Shown here piece by piece: positions 26,822 through 36,019 of a stretch of DNA of 64,000 bases. The stretch is from positions 434,001 to 498,000 of the forward strand of contig JAPDPX010000003.1 in assembly GCA_034506255.1 (NCBI GenBank). The letters are read 5' to 3'. The position numbers and the translations under genes were made by a program. How positions within the stretch are numbered: position 1 is the stretch's first letter; every line of letters starts with the position of its first letter. The notes under the pieces are model-generated. The model saw only the letters and a list, made by a program, of their open reading frames with translations. It made no database searches and was not told where the DNA came from. This stretch comes from a candidate division KSB1 bacterium (lineage in GTDB: Bacteria; Zhuqueibacterota; Zhuqueibacteria; Zhuqueibacterales; Zhuqueibacteraceae).

Positions 26822-29464
26822 TCATGCCAGTGTGCGGCGCACCCGCAGCAGCGCTTCGCGAAACGCCGCGGCGCTTTGAAAGCGCGCCGCCGGTTTTTTG
26901 GCCAGTGCGCGATCGAGCACCTCCTCCAGTTCCGGCGGCAATGCGCTGTTCTCCCGGCACAACGGCGGATGCGGCGTGTGCACGATTTTGTAGGCCAGCG
27001 ACGCCAGCGTGTCCGCCAGGAAGGGGCGCTTGCCGGCCAGCAATTCATACAACACCACTCCCAGGGAAAACAGATCGGCGCGGCCATCGGTGTCGTGCCC
27101 CTCGATTTGTTCGGGCGCCATGTAACTGGGCGTGCCCAGCACGCGGCCGGTTTGCGTGAGCGTGAGATAGTCGTTGATCTTGGCAATGCCGAAATCCATC
27201 ACCTTGATCTCCTCATTGGCGAGCAGCATGATGTTGGAGGGTTTGATGTCACGGTGAAACACCCCCGCCTGATGGGCATATTCCAGGGCGCTGCAAACTT
27301 GCAGGACGATGTCCAGCGCGCGGCTGCAGGGCAGAGGCTGGCCGTTCTGCAAAATTTGGCCGAGATCGCGGCCCTCAAGATGCTCCATCACGATGTAGGA
27401 AAAGTCCGGCTCGTCATCGATGTCATACACCACCACGATGTTGGGATGATGGAGCTTGGCAATGGCGCGGGCTTCCCGGTAGATGCGGTCCTTCAGGACA
27501 TGAATCTCCTGCGTCGAAACGCCCAGACCATAATGCACGATCTTCAACACCACGGCCCGGTCGAGTTTGGGGTCCCACGCCTTGTAGATGCGGCCGCTGG
27601 CACCCTTGGAGATTTCCCGTTCGATCACATAGCGGTTGATTTTGGACGGCGCTGCCGGCTGCTGTGGCGGGTGTTCGCCATGGGCGCCTGAATCGGATGC
27701 CGGGGTGGATGTTGCGGTGTCTGTCGGCTTGCAGGCTGCGCCGTTGTGCAACGTCTGTGTTGCGGCCACTGCCTTGTCGCGCTCGAAGAGGAGGTCCGGC
27801 TCGACGATGTCGAGCGGGGGCTCGCCCTCCAGCTCGTGCAGCAAAGAGACCGCGGTGTTCTGCCGGGCGGTTGACGCCGGTTCAACTTCTTGCCAGGATG
27901 AGGCTGCAAGAAATTCGAGGTGCTCAGCATCCGGCCGTGCGGCAGGCGCAAGCTCGCTGAGATTGGCAGACGCGGTGGTCATGACAGGGGCGGGCGCGAG
28001 CGCGACGACCGATTCTTTTTCCGGTACGGTCTCTGCGACATCAATTTGACCGGGTGAGGCGGCAATCATTTCGGCAAAGAGAATTTCGGTTTGCAGGCCG
28101 AAGCCGGCGGCAGCCTCCGGCGTTTTGTCATCGTCCATGATGTTGTTTCCGGTTGGTTCCATGTGCTGTCCGGATGTGTGGGGCAGCGGTGCGGCTCGTT
28201 CTTCCCCGTCCACCGCGTGGTCTGTCGGAGTGCCCGAAGCGAGCGTCGCCGTTGCAGCCGGGTTCGATAATGCCAGTGCAGGCGCGGGCGCCGGCGATGG
28301 CAGGTTGCGGCGCAGTCTCGCCCTGAGGCGGCTGAGGGGCCGGCCGGCTCCCGCTGCGACAGCAGTGTATGTACGCTCGAGATCGGCAAGGATCATCTGC
28401 CGGGAAAGCGGCCGGCGTTTGAGATAATACCACAGCAGGGCGGCGGGCAACATCAGAATCATCAGCCGCAACCAGAGGTCACCGGCTTCGGATTCCCGCT
28501 CTGCCAGTTCGCGTTCGCGATTGCGGTGTTGAATCGAATCGAGGAAGGGTATGATCTCCAAGCGGGGTTTGGCGAGCCGCAGCGTCCCGGTTTCATAGAC
28601 CACCTCCGGAATGAGTTGCTTGCGCTCGCCTCCATCTGTTTCCGGCTTGTTTTCGTTTTTGCGGCGGAATTCCGGTGTCGGCCGGGGCTGCTGCTCACCG
28701 GTGCGGAGGGCCGTTTTTTTGCTTCGCAACTCATCGCGCTTGTTTTTGGAAATCAGGGGCGGCGAAGCCGGGTTTGGAACAGTTTCCGCCGGTTGGGCGG
28801 CTTTTTCCAACTGCTCCAGTTTTTGTCGGGCTGCTTCATAACCGGGATCGAGGTTGAGCGCCTGACGATACTGCTGCGCGGCCGGGGCAGGCTCCTGGCC
28901 GGCCTCGTAAGCCATGCCAAGATGGTAGTGATTGCGCGCTGTGGGCTGCACCCGCACCAGCCGTTCGCCGAATTGCACCGCCTCGGCATGGCGATTGAGC
29001 TGAATGCTGGCTTGCAAAGCTATGGCCAGAGCGGGTGCAAAATTCTCGTTGTGCCGCAGGGCCGCAACCGCGGCAGCCAGGCCGGCGGCGGGATCGCCGC
29101 TGCCGAGATGGCGGTTGGCGAGCGTGTTGTAGGCCGGCGGCAGCAGGGTGCGCAGTCCCACCTGCTCGGCGAGCGTGGGATCCAACAAAATCACTTGTTC
29201 GAAATGCGCCACCGCCGAATCCAGGCGCGCTTGCTGATAAAATTCCCGGCCTAGGGCATATGCGATTTTGGCGGCAGAGGGATCCAATCCCCGCGCCTGG
29301 CGCAACCACGCGAGCCGATCCTGCGCGTTTTTGGCTTTCAACGCTTGCTGGTAGAGACTCTGGGCGCGCTGCTGATTTTTGCCTTGCGCCTGCAGGCCGG
29401 AGCAAACAAGCAGCAGGATCCCGATCAGCAGGCACAGCGATGCTTTGGCGTGGGCTGACTTCAC
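26822..29464 (-). CDS. TPR - transmembrane - Ser/Thr protein kinase
   Basis: An 880-residue protein whose most likely start is GTG 29464: it overlaps the stop of the upstream gene as GTGA and opens a signal-like hydrophobic N-terminus (SLCLLIGILLLVCSGLQAQ). Residues ~30-235 are TPR-like repeats (QSLYQQALKAKN, AVAHFEQVILLDP, AAQQYRQALNLDPGYEAA). A hydrophobic segment at ~328-346 (MILMLPAALLWYYL) is followed by a long low-complexity linker and a Hanks-type kinase at ~607-880: SKGASGRIYKAW, VVLKI (ATP Lys), HRDIKPSN, MDFGIAK, GTPSYMAPEQ. All catalytic residues are present. Predicted topology is TPRs in the periplasm and kinase in the cytoplasm, so it could relay envelope or secretion state. Confidence 0.85.
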   Translation of the reverse strand: MKSAHAKASLCLLIGILLLVCSGLQAQGKNQQRAQSLYQQALKAKNAQDRLAWLRQARGLDPSAAKIAYALGREFYQQARLDSAVAHFEQVILLDPTLAEQVGLRTLLPPAYNTLANRHLGSGDPAAGLAAAVAALRHNENFAPALAIALQASIQLNRHAEAVQFGERLVRVQPTARNHYHLGMAYEAGQEPAPAAQQYRQALNLDPGYEAARQKLEQLEKAAQPAETVPNPASPPLISKNKRDELRSKKTALRTGEQQPRPTPEFRRKNENKPETDGGERKQLIPEVVYETGTLRLAKPRLEIIPFLDSIQHRNRERELAERESEAGDLWLRLMILMLPAALLWYYLKRRPLSRQMILADLERTYTAVAAGAGRPLSRLRARLRRNLPSPAPAPALALSNPAATATLASGTPTDHAVDGEERAAPLPHTSGQHMEPTGNNIMDDDKTPEAAAGFGLQTEILFAEMIAASPGQIDVAETVPEKESVVALAPAPVMTTASANLSELAPAARPDAEHLEFLAASSWQEVEPASTARQNTAVSLLHELEGEPPLDIVEPDLLFERDKAVAATQTLHNGAACKPTDTATSTPASDSGAHGEHPPQQPAAPSKINRYVIEREISKGASGRIYKAWDPKLDRAVVLKIVHYGLGVSTQEIHVLKDRIYREARAIAKLHHPNIVVVYDIDDEPDFSYIVMEHLEGRDLGQILQNGQPLPCSRALDIVLQVCSALEYAHQAGVFHRDIKPSNIMLLANEEIKVMDFGIAKINDYLTLTQTGRVLGTPSYMAPEQIEGHDTDGRADLFSLGVVLYELLAGKRPFLADTLASLAYKIVHTPHPPLCRENSALPPELEEVLDRALAKKPAARFQSAAAFREALLRVRRTLA

Positions 29465-32400
29465 TTGATCACGATCACTTTTTGACTTGCGGTGAAGCGG
29501 GGAGTTCTCAAACGATAAACATACACTCCCGCCGCCACCTCGTCCCCCGCTTGATCCCGGCCATCCCACATCAGCTCCTGCACACCGGCTGCAAAATGCC
29601 GGCCGGCCGCCAGTGTGCGAATTTTGCGGCCCAGCACATCAAAAATTTCCAGCGTGACCGGCGCCGCCACCGGCAAATGGAATCGGATGACACTCACGGC
29701 ATTTTGTCCGCCCTGCAGTCGCGCGGGATTGGGATAGCCCGGTGCCAGCGCGAAGCCCTGCGTTGTGAGCAGTCCGGCCGTTGCCATCTCCTGTGCCGGT
29801 CCCACCCACAAGATCAAACGACGCGCACTGCTGCTGCTGCGCAAAGCAAGGCTGGTGCCAGTGGCAAAATCGAACTGATGCAGCATTTCACCGTTCTCGT
29901 CGGTGAGCAGTATCTGCCAGTCCTCCGGAAATGCGGCAGTGGACAAGGCAAGTTGCAGGGTTTTACCCGGGTTGCTGCCGGCAATTTCAAACGGCCAGCT
30001 TTGCACACCTTCTGCCGGCGGCCGGAAATCCGCGGTGTAATCGCCACCATAGTGCCGCCAGGCACGACGATTGAACCGCAATGACACCGAGTTGCCCAGC
30101 GCCGTGGGCGGTTCGCTCCAATCGAGCGCATCCCACTCTTCCTCTGCTGCCGGTGCCACACCCAGCCAGTTGTGATCGTCATGAAATTCGCCATCGCTCA
30201 GTCGCAACTGCAGCCACCACGTGACGGTGCCGGCGGGCGGAGGAAAGGCCGGCGCTGCGGGCTTGTTCAGGCCGGAGGCCCGGCGCGGCGGAATGCGCAG
30301 CGTTTGGGGTTGCGCCGTGAGATTGTGAACGAAGTAGCCCTGCCAGGGCAGCATCTCATTGCCGGCAGCGAGGTATTGTCGGCCGTCAAAGGCCCAGAGC
30401 TGCGCCTCCACACCATCGGGCTTTTGCACGGCACTCCAATCAACAGGAAAATCCCATGGCGAGGCGATGAGATTCCAGCCGGGCTGCAAGGTCAGCAGAA
30501 AATCCCCGCTGGTGGTGATCGAATAACTTTCGTCCAGGGAAAAACTCCTGCGGGCCGCCGTGATCAGCCAGTAACCTTTGCCGGGTTCGAGCGTGCGAAA
30601 ATCGTAATGGCCAAATTCGACATTGCCGCGCGCCGGATCATAGGCAAACAGGCGCCAGCGCACCGGATCATACGCGCCGAAATCATCTGCAAAAACGGCC
30701 TCCACCGCAGGCACCATGACGCGATAGGGCAGGGCCACGAGTTGATAGTAGCCGGCTGGCGTTGCCTGCGGGGCGGGAATTCGACTGCTGCGCGTCACCA
30801 CGGCATGCCAGGCGGCGGCATTGACCGGCGTGGAAAGCGCGACGTTGCCGGCGGAATCGGCGGCCTCGAGATAATATTCGAAGCCGGCGGGGGCCACGGT
30901 TTCGCCGCTGAGGGTGGTGACATACGCACTGTCTTCACGATGCATCGCTTGTGCCACAAATTCCGCGGCACCGGCACGGCGCTGCCAAACCCGCAACCCT
31001 GCCACACCGGAGAGTCCATCGCCGGCGGTTGCGCGCAGCACCAACGGCCGGCCGCTCTCTGCCGTGTCAATTGGGGCATGTGTGATGAAGGGTGCCGTGC
31101 GATCCACGCCAAAGGTGGCAAACACCACCGGCCCGCGATTGCCCGCGCTGTCAAGCGGGGTTATCTGCCAGCGTTGTTTGCCCTCGTTGAGCTGTGAGCG
31201 ATGCACCAGCCGCGTGACGCTGCCGGGCAGTTTGAGAATGGGTTCGCTGTTGAGCCGAAATTCGTAGGCCGCCACGCCGCTGAGCAGGTCGCTGGCCGCC
31301 TGCCAGGAGAAAATCAGAGAATCGGCGTTCGTCCAGGAACTGCTGTTTGCGGTGATCAAACGCAGGTCACGCGCCGGCAAGGGTGGTGTCAGGTCGTGAC
31401 GATACTCCGCCCGTGCCGCGTTGCGGTAATCCACGTTGCCGCGGCCATCGACCAGCCAAACGTAAACCGGCACGCGGCCTTCACGCGTGATCGGCAGCCG
31501 GAGTTCCTGCAATTGTGGCCCCGCGACGAAGGAACCGTCGCTGTTGTAGGCGGGCGCTGCGCCAAAGCGATAATAGGCGCCGCTGATCTGGCTCGGATCA
31601 AAGGGATTTTGCCAGCGCACAGTGATTTGCGTGGCGCGGCTCCACTGCCCGGGCAGCACCGTCAGGTTTTGCGGCGCTCCCGGCGCGCTGTTGTCCGGTG
31701 CGGCCAGGCTGAAAACCTTGAGGCGAAACTGTTGCACCGCAGTGCCCCCAGCCTGATCACTTGCCAGCAGCGTGACATTCACGCTGCCGGTGTCGCTGAT
31801 CGCCGGCACGCCGGCCAGCAGGTTGCCGGCACTCTCCCAGATGAGCCACGCCGGTTTGGCCGCCACGGTGATGGTTGCACGGTCCCCCGCATCGATCTCC
31901 TGCACTGCCACCGGGTAGCGATAGAGCGAATCGACCAGCGCGATGGTGTCGGGCCGGCTGGTGAAAACAGGCGGATCATTGCTGTTGATCACACGCACGT
32001 TGAAGCTTTGCTGATCGCTGGCACCGGCCCGGTCCTGCACCTGAATCTGCACACGATGCTCGCCGACGTGCTCATTGGCGGGCGTGCCCTGCAGCAAGCC
32101 GGTGCTGGCATCCAAGGACAGCCAGCCGGGACGCTCGAGGGCAACAAAGCTCAGCCGTTCGCCGGCATCGCTGTCGGAAGCCGTGATGTGATACTGCCAG
32201 AGGGCGTCTTCAAGCGCGGTGGTTGGCGGCGTCGAGGTGATGCGGGGCGGATGATTGACGGCGCGGATCGGAATGACATACGTCTTTTGATCGCGCGCCC
32301 CGGCACGATCATTGACCACGACGGTGATCAGCGTGTCGTTCAAATTGGTGCGCCGGGGTGTGCCGGTCAAAACGCCGGCGGCACTGAGTTGCAACCAAAC

Positions 32401-34551
32401 CGGTTTGCGGGGTGCTGTGAAAGTGAGTGTGTCGCCCGCATCCGGATCACGGGCTTCTAAACTAAATTGGTAGGGCGAATCCTCGACGGCCGCCGGTGGC
32501 GGCCCGCTGACGATGGCCGGCGCGTCATTGGTGTTTTCCACCCGCAGCCTGAATTGCTGCCGGGCGGATTTGTTTTGTGAATTGGTGACCGTGATGGTCA
32601 CGGCATAGCTGCCGACATGCTCGTTGAGTGGCAAACCCGACAGCTCACCCTGCGCGGATAGCGACAGCCAGCCGGCATCGGTTTTCAGTTCATATCGCAA
32701 GCCGGGGTCGCTGCCCGCGCCGACAACTTTGATTTGATAGAAATATTTTTGATCCTCGCGCGCCAGCGTGTCGGGCTGGGAAATGATGCGCGGTATGTCC
32801 GGATCCGGGTTTACCCGCAACGAATAGCTTTGTCTGGCACTGGCTCCGGCCTGATCGACGGCCAGAAGCGTGACCAGGCTGCTGCCGGTGTCCGCCTCCG
32901 CCGGTGTGCCGGAGAGTGTTGCCGAGCTGTCCTCGAGGCGCAGCCATGCCGGGGCACTTTGCAGCCGCACGGCCGGCGCCGTCTCGGAGTCGAAATCAAT
33001 GGCACTCACGCGGTAGGTGTAGAGGCTGCCCACCTGCGCAGCAAGGACGGGAGTGGAGGTGATCACCGGAACGATGTTCTCCGCGCCGCCCGCGGCCGAT
33101 ACCGGCTGCGCAAAAATGTCCTCATTGCCTTTGCGCGAATCCGTCCACGAAACCAGCACGCCGCCTGTTGCCGTGGCTGCAATGGCCGGTTGCGTCGTTT
33201 TGCCGTCCCCGGCTTTGATCAGCACGCCATTGACCGCCCAGGCCGCTTTGCCGTCCGCGGTGATGCGCTGCACTGCGAGATTGGCACCGCTGCGATCATC
33301 GAGCCAGGCGCAAATCAGTCCGCCGGCACCATCACTGGCAAGGCGGGGTTGGGTCTGGGATTTGGTCACGCGCGCGATGGCCAGCCCGTCATTGCCCCAA
33401 AGCAAAGTGCCGCTTGCCGCCACGCGCTGGCCGTAAATATCTGTCAGGTCATTGCGGCCATCCTGCCAAACCAGCAGCACGCTGCCGTCGAGGTTGGCGA
33501 GCATCTGAATGGCAGATTGTTCGGCACTGTTGCGCCCGGCAGCCACCGCGCTGTTCCACTGCAGGGCGCCATTGGCACTCAGGCTTTGCACATAGACATT
33601 GGGCGAACTCAACAGGCGGCCCTCCAGCCAGGCAACACGCAGCGTAAAATCCGGTGTGCTGCCGGGAACGACGGCCAGTCGCGGGGCGCGCTGGTGCCGC
33701 AGAGGATTGGCCACCGACACACCCGTGCCCCAAAGATTTCGTCCGGCGCTGTCAACGCGCTGGACCAGGACGCGATAGGGGTTGTATCTTTCATCGCTCC
33801 AGGCCACGACGAAACCGCCGTCAGGCGTGGCGGCCGCGTCTGCCAGCATCTGCTCGCGCCGCGTTTGTCCAATCACCACGCCGCTTTCGGGCCAGAGACG
33901 TGTCCCGCCGGCGGAGAGACGCTGGGCATAGATATCCTTGCCGCCCTGGCGCTCGTCCTGCCAAACAATGAAGGCACCGCCGGCACCGTCGCTGACCACG
34001 ATCGGCAGGCCCTGCTCGCGGCTGCCTTTGTAGACCAACACACCATTTTCGCCCCACAGGCGCACGCCCCGGGGATTCAGACGTTGCGCGTAAATGTCGC
34101 CGTCATCATCCTGGCTGCTTTGCCACACGAGAATGAGGTCGCCACTGCCATCCGCGGCCAAGACCCCGGAATAAGCTTCCACTTTGCTGGATGGGTTGGA
34201 GACGGCAATGCCATTGGCGGCCCACACCGGATGCCAGCTTTCATTCAAGCGCTGGGCGAACAGGGCGGCCGTGCTGCGTTCATCGCGCCAGGCGATCACT
34301 GCGCCGCCAGCGGGCAATGCCGCCACCGCCGACACGTGTTGCCGCCCCGTGGCAATGACGACAGGAAGGTTTTGTTGTGCTCTGAGCGGTAGTGTGGTTG
34401 TGCCGGTGAGCAACAGAAGAGCGAGGGCGGACAGACAAGTGGGTTGCCGGTGGTGCTTTTTACCGGCAACCTGGGAGAGACGGCCGTTCGGGTGATGAAA
34501 AATAACTTTCCTGAACCCGGGAGTGTTTGTGCTTGCCATCCTTTTTTGCAT
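29461..34551 (-). CDS. Giant T9SS-exported repeat protein
   Basis: A 1,696-residue protein. ATG 34551 has GGAG nine bases upstream; a signal peptide (LSALALLLLTGTTTLPLRA) follows after a ~35-residue lead. Residues ~45-490 contain about eight beta-propeller-like units marked by VWQDxRxGxxDIYAQRL and LWGENGV. Residues ~495-1010 hold about six cadherin/He_PIG-type Ig repeats (IxSxPxxxAxExxxYxYxxxAxDxDxGD ... LSGTP). Fibronectin-like parts and a beta-rich region follow. The last ~90 residues (RFHLPVAAPVTLEIFDVLGRKIRTLAAG ... GVYVYRLRT ... VIVIK) are a FlgD-Ig/T9SS sorting tail. It is probably a surface adhesin or sugar-binding protein. It is the middle gene of a three-gene operon and is coupled to the kinase gene by GTGA. 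Confidence 0.85.
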   Translation of the reverse strand: MQKRMASTNTPGFRKVIFHHPNGRLSQVAGKKHHRQPTCLSALALLLLTGTTTLPLRAQQNLPVVIATGRQHVSAVAALPAGGAVIAWRDERSTAALFAQRLNESWHPVWAANGIAVSNPSSKVEAYSGVLAADGSGDLILVWQSSQDDDGDIYAQRLNPRGVRLWGENGVLVYKGSREQGLPIVVSDGAGGAFIVWQDERQGGKDIYAQRLSAGGTRLWPESGVVIGQTRREQMLADAAATPDGGFVVAWSDERYNPYRVLVQRVDSAGRNLWGTGVSVANPLRHQRAPRLAVVPGSTPDFTLRVAWLEGRLLSSPNVYVQSLSANGALQWNSAVAAGRNSAEQSAIQMLANLDGSVLLVWQDGRNDLTDIYGQRVAASGTLLWGNDGLAIARVTKSQTQPRLASDGAGGLICAWLDDRSGANLAVQRITADGKAAWAVNGVLIKAGDGKTTQPAIAATATGGVLVSWTDSRKGNEDIFAQPVSAAGGAENIVPVITSTPVLAAQVGSLYTYRVSAIDFDSETAPAVRLQSAPAWLRLEDSSATLSGTPAEADTGSSLVTLLAVDQAGASARQSYSLRVNPDPDIPRIISQPDTLAREDQKYFYQIKVVGAGSDPGLRYELKTDAGWLSLSAQGELSGLPLNEHVGSYAVTITVTNSQNKSARQQFRLRVENTNDAPAIVSGPPPAAVEDSPYQFSLEARDPDAGDTLTFTAPRKPVWLQLSAAGVLTGTPRRTNLNDTLITVVVNDRAGARDQKTYVIPIRAVNHPPRITSTPPTTALEDALWQYHITASDSDAGERLSFVALERPGWLSLDASTGLLQGTPANEHVGEHRVQIQVQDRAGASDQQSFNVRVINSNDPPVFTSRPDTIALVDSLYRYPVAVQEIDAGDRATITVAAKPAWLIWESAGNLLAGVPAISDTGSVNVTLLASDQAGGTAVQQFRLKVFSLAAPDNSAPGAPQNLTVLPGQWSRATQITVRWQNPFDPSQISGAYYRFGAAPAYNSDGSFVAGPQLQELRLPITREGRVPVYVWLVDGRGNVDYRNAARAEYRHDLTPPLPARDLRLITANSSSWTNADSLIFSWQAASDLLSGVAAYEFRLNSEPILKLPGSVTRLVHRSQLNEGKQRWQITPLDSAGNRGPVVFATFGVDRTAPFITHAPIDTAESGRPLVLRATAGDGLSGVAGLRVWQRRAGAAEFVAQAMHREDSAYVTTLSGETVAPAGFEYYLEAADSAGNVALSTPVNAAAWHAVVTRSSRIPAPQATPAGYYQLVALPYRVMVPAVEAVFADDFGAYDPVRWRLFAYDPARGNVEFGHYDFRTLEPGKGYWLITAARRSFSLDESYSITTSGDFLLTLQPGWNLIASPWDFPVDWSAVQKPDGVEAQLWAFDGRQYLAAGNEMLPWQGYFVHNLTAQPQTLRIPPRRASGLNKPAAPAFPPPAGTVTWWLQLRLSDGEFHDDHNWLGVAPAAEEEWDALDWSEPPTALGNSVSLRFNRRAWRHYGGDYTADFRPPAEGVQSWPFEIAGSNPGKTLQLALSTAAFPEDWQILLTDENGEMLHQFDFATGTSLALRSSSSARRLILWVGPAQEMATAGLLTTQGFALAPGYPNPARLQGGQNAVSVIRFHLPVAAPVTLEIFDVLGRKIRTLAAGRHFAAGVQELMWDGRDQAGDEVAAGVYVYRLRTPRFTASQKVIVIK

Positions 34552-34606
34552 GATACGGTTCTCCACAAAGGCGTTTGCAGGAGCACAAATCGCGCGGTGG
34601 CGAGGG

Positions 34607-35377
34607 TTACTGCCGCGGCGGTCCCGGAGGCTCGGGCAGCAATTGTGGCTGGCTGCCGCTGCCGGCTTCGCGTCCAAAAATCCAGTAGGCGGAACCGCCC
34701 ACGACAGCAGCGCCGGCAACATACCACAACCAGCGACGCTTGTTTGTTGGAGGTGAGCTGAGCTCGGGTGGCGCCGGCATCACCGGCAAGGCGGTGGCAG
34801 CCGCAGGGGTCGGGCTCACTTCGGGCTTGCGCAGCAGCGCGGCGATGATCTGTGCAGCGCGAAATCCTGCCGGCGGCTGACTGGCATCGTAATGCTGTGA
34901 GGGGATGATCTCGAATTCCACGAGGTGGGATTTGGTCATTTCGCCGGTGTCGGCTGCCAGCCAGCGCAACAGCATCCGCCAGCGCTGTTTGTGCTCCCGC
35001 GCGCCGTTTGAAATTTCCACGGTTGGCACGAGCAGGCGGTGCAGGCCCAGTTCGGAACAGAGCTGCCGCACTGCACCGGCCTCCAGTGGATTGAATGCCG
35101 CCGGCTGCGGCACCTGCGCCATGATCAAATCCGGAAACAGCACAATCAATTCTTCATGCTGATGCAGGGCCGCGGCCAGCAACTGGCCCAACTCCCGGGC
35201 ACGTTCTGCAAACAACGAATCACCCGGCACCATGGCGTTGTCAGCGACGGCAACCACGGGATAGACCCCGACCGTCAGTTGGCTTGCTGAAGTGTGCGGC
35301 TGGGCGCACAGTACCTCCGGCAGGATGAATAAAAACCGGGCAAGGGGCAGGATCAACTGTGGGTGATGAAAGCGCAT
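34607..35377 (-). CDS. Envelope protein with TolB-like N-terminal part, unknown function
   Basis: A 256-residue protein; ATG 35377 has GAGGGA just upstream. The N-terminus is an export signal (LILPLARFLFILPEVLCAQ). Residues ~30-190 (LTVGVYPVVAVADNAM ... ERARELGQLLAAALHQHEELIVLFPD ... QLCSELGLHRLLVPTVEISN) look like a TolB-N/CsgG-type domain by strand pattern, an assignment I hold loosely. A Pro-rich linker and one C-terminal membrane segment (WLWYVAGAAVVGGSAYWIF) follow. It lies 55 bases upstream of the giant exported protein, so the three genes likely share a promoter. It may assist placement or sensing of that protein. Confidence 0.65.
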   Translation of the reverse strand: MRFHHPQLILPLARFLFILPEVLCAQPHTSASQLTVGVYPVVAVADNAMVPGDSLFAERARELGQLLAAALHQHEELIVLFPDLIMAQVPQPAAFNPLEAGAVRQLCSELGLHRLLVPTVEISNGAREHKQRWRMLLRWLAADTGEMTKSHLVEFEIIPSQHYDASQPPAGFRAAQIIAALLRKPEVSPTPAAATALPVMPAPPELSSPPTNKRRWLWYVAGAAVVGGSAYWIFGREAGSGSQPQLLPEPPGPPRQ

Positions 35378-35399
35378 TGATCCCTCAATACGGCGCATG

Positions 35400-36019
35400 A
35401 GTTTCTGGGTTTGCAGTGATGCAAGCCGTGGCCTTTCCTCAGCTCTCCCCGCGCTTGTAAGCGACTGGCTCTTTTGCCCAAGATATTCGCTGATTCAGCT
35501 TTAAACATACCCGCAGACCCGCCGGTTGCGGTTTATGACGCGGCGGTGAATTGCATGACGCCACCGGCTGCCGCTTGCACTGCGCGGCCAGCTCGTGTGA
35601 GGCCTCATTTACGAATGGGGGCGTAGCGCAGACCTCTTTTCTGCAGCCATTGCCCAACAACAAGCCTCGGCACCACAAAAATCACACCGGCCACCGGTTT
35701 TCTCTCATGCGTTTGGTAGGTGGCGTGGTTCGAAAATCTTTACGGTGGCAGTTCAATTCCCTTTTTGATCTGCCACGGTTTGCCCGCGGCATTCCTGCCG
35801 GCGGGGATGCCTGCGGGGCTCCACACGCAACTGAGGGATTACCAACACGGCGAAATAGCCGTTGCAACCCGGCTGTAAAATGCTAAATTTGTCCTGTGGC
35901 TCAGCCGCGGCACCGGCGCGCATTCGGGGGCCAGCCGTTTTCAAGCACACCATCCGTCGCGCCGCTGCTTCCCGCTCGAACGCTTCCACCCGCGAATTCA
36001 GCCCGAAAGAGACAGTGTC
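35400..36019. other. Divergent intergenic region with decayed repeats
   Basis: These ~620 bases separate the minus-strand T9SS operon from comEC. No gene is supported. A partial copy of the dispersed repeat end lies at ~35752-35825 (GGCAGTTC-ATTCCCT-TTTGA-CTGCCACGG-TTG), matching 43232-43290. Promoters for both directions should be here but are not recognisable by eye. Confidence 0.55.
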
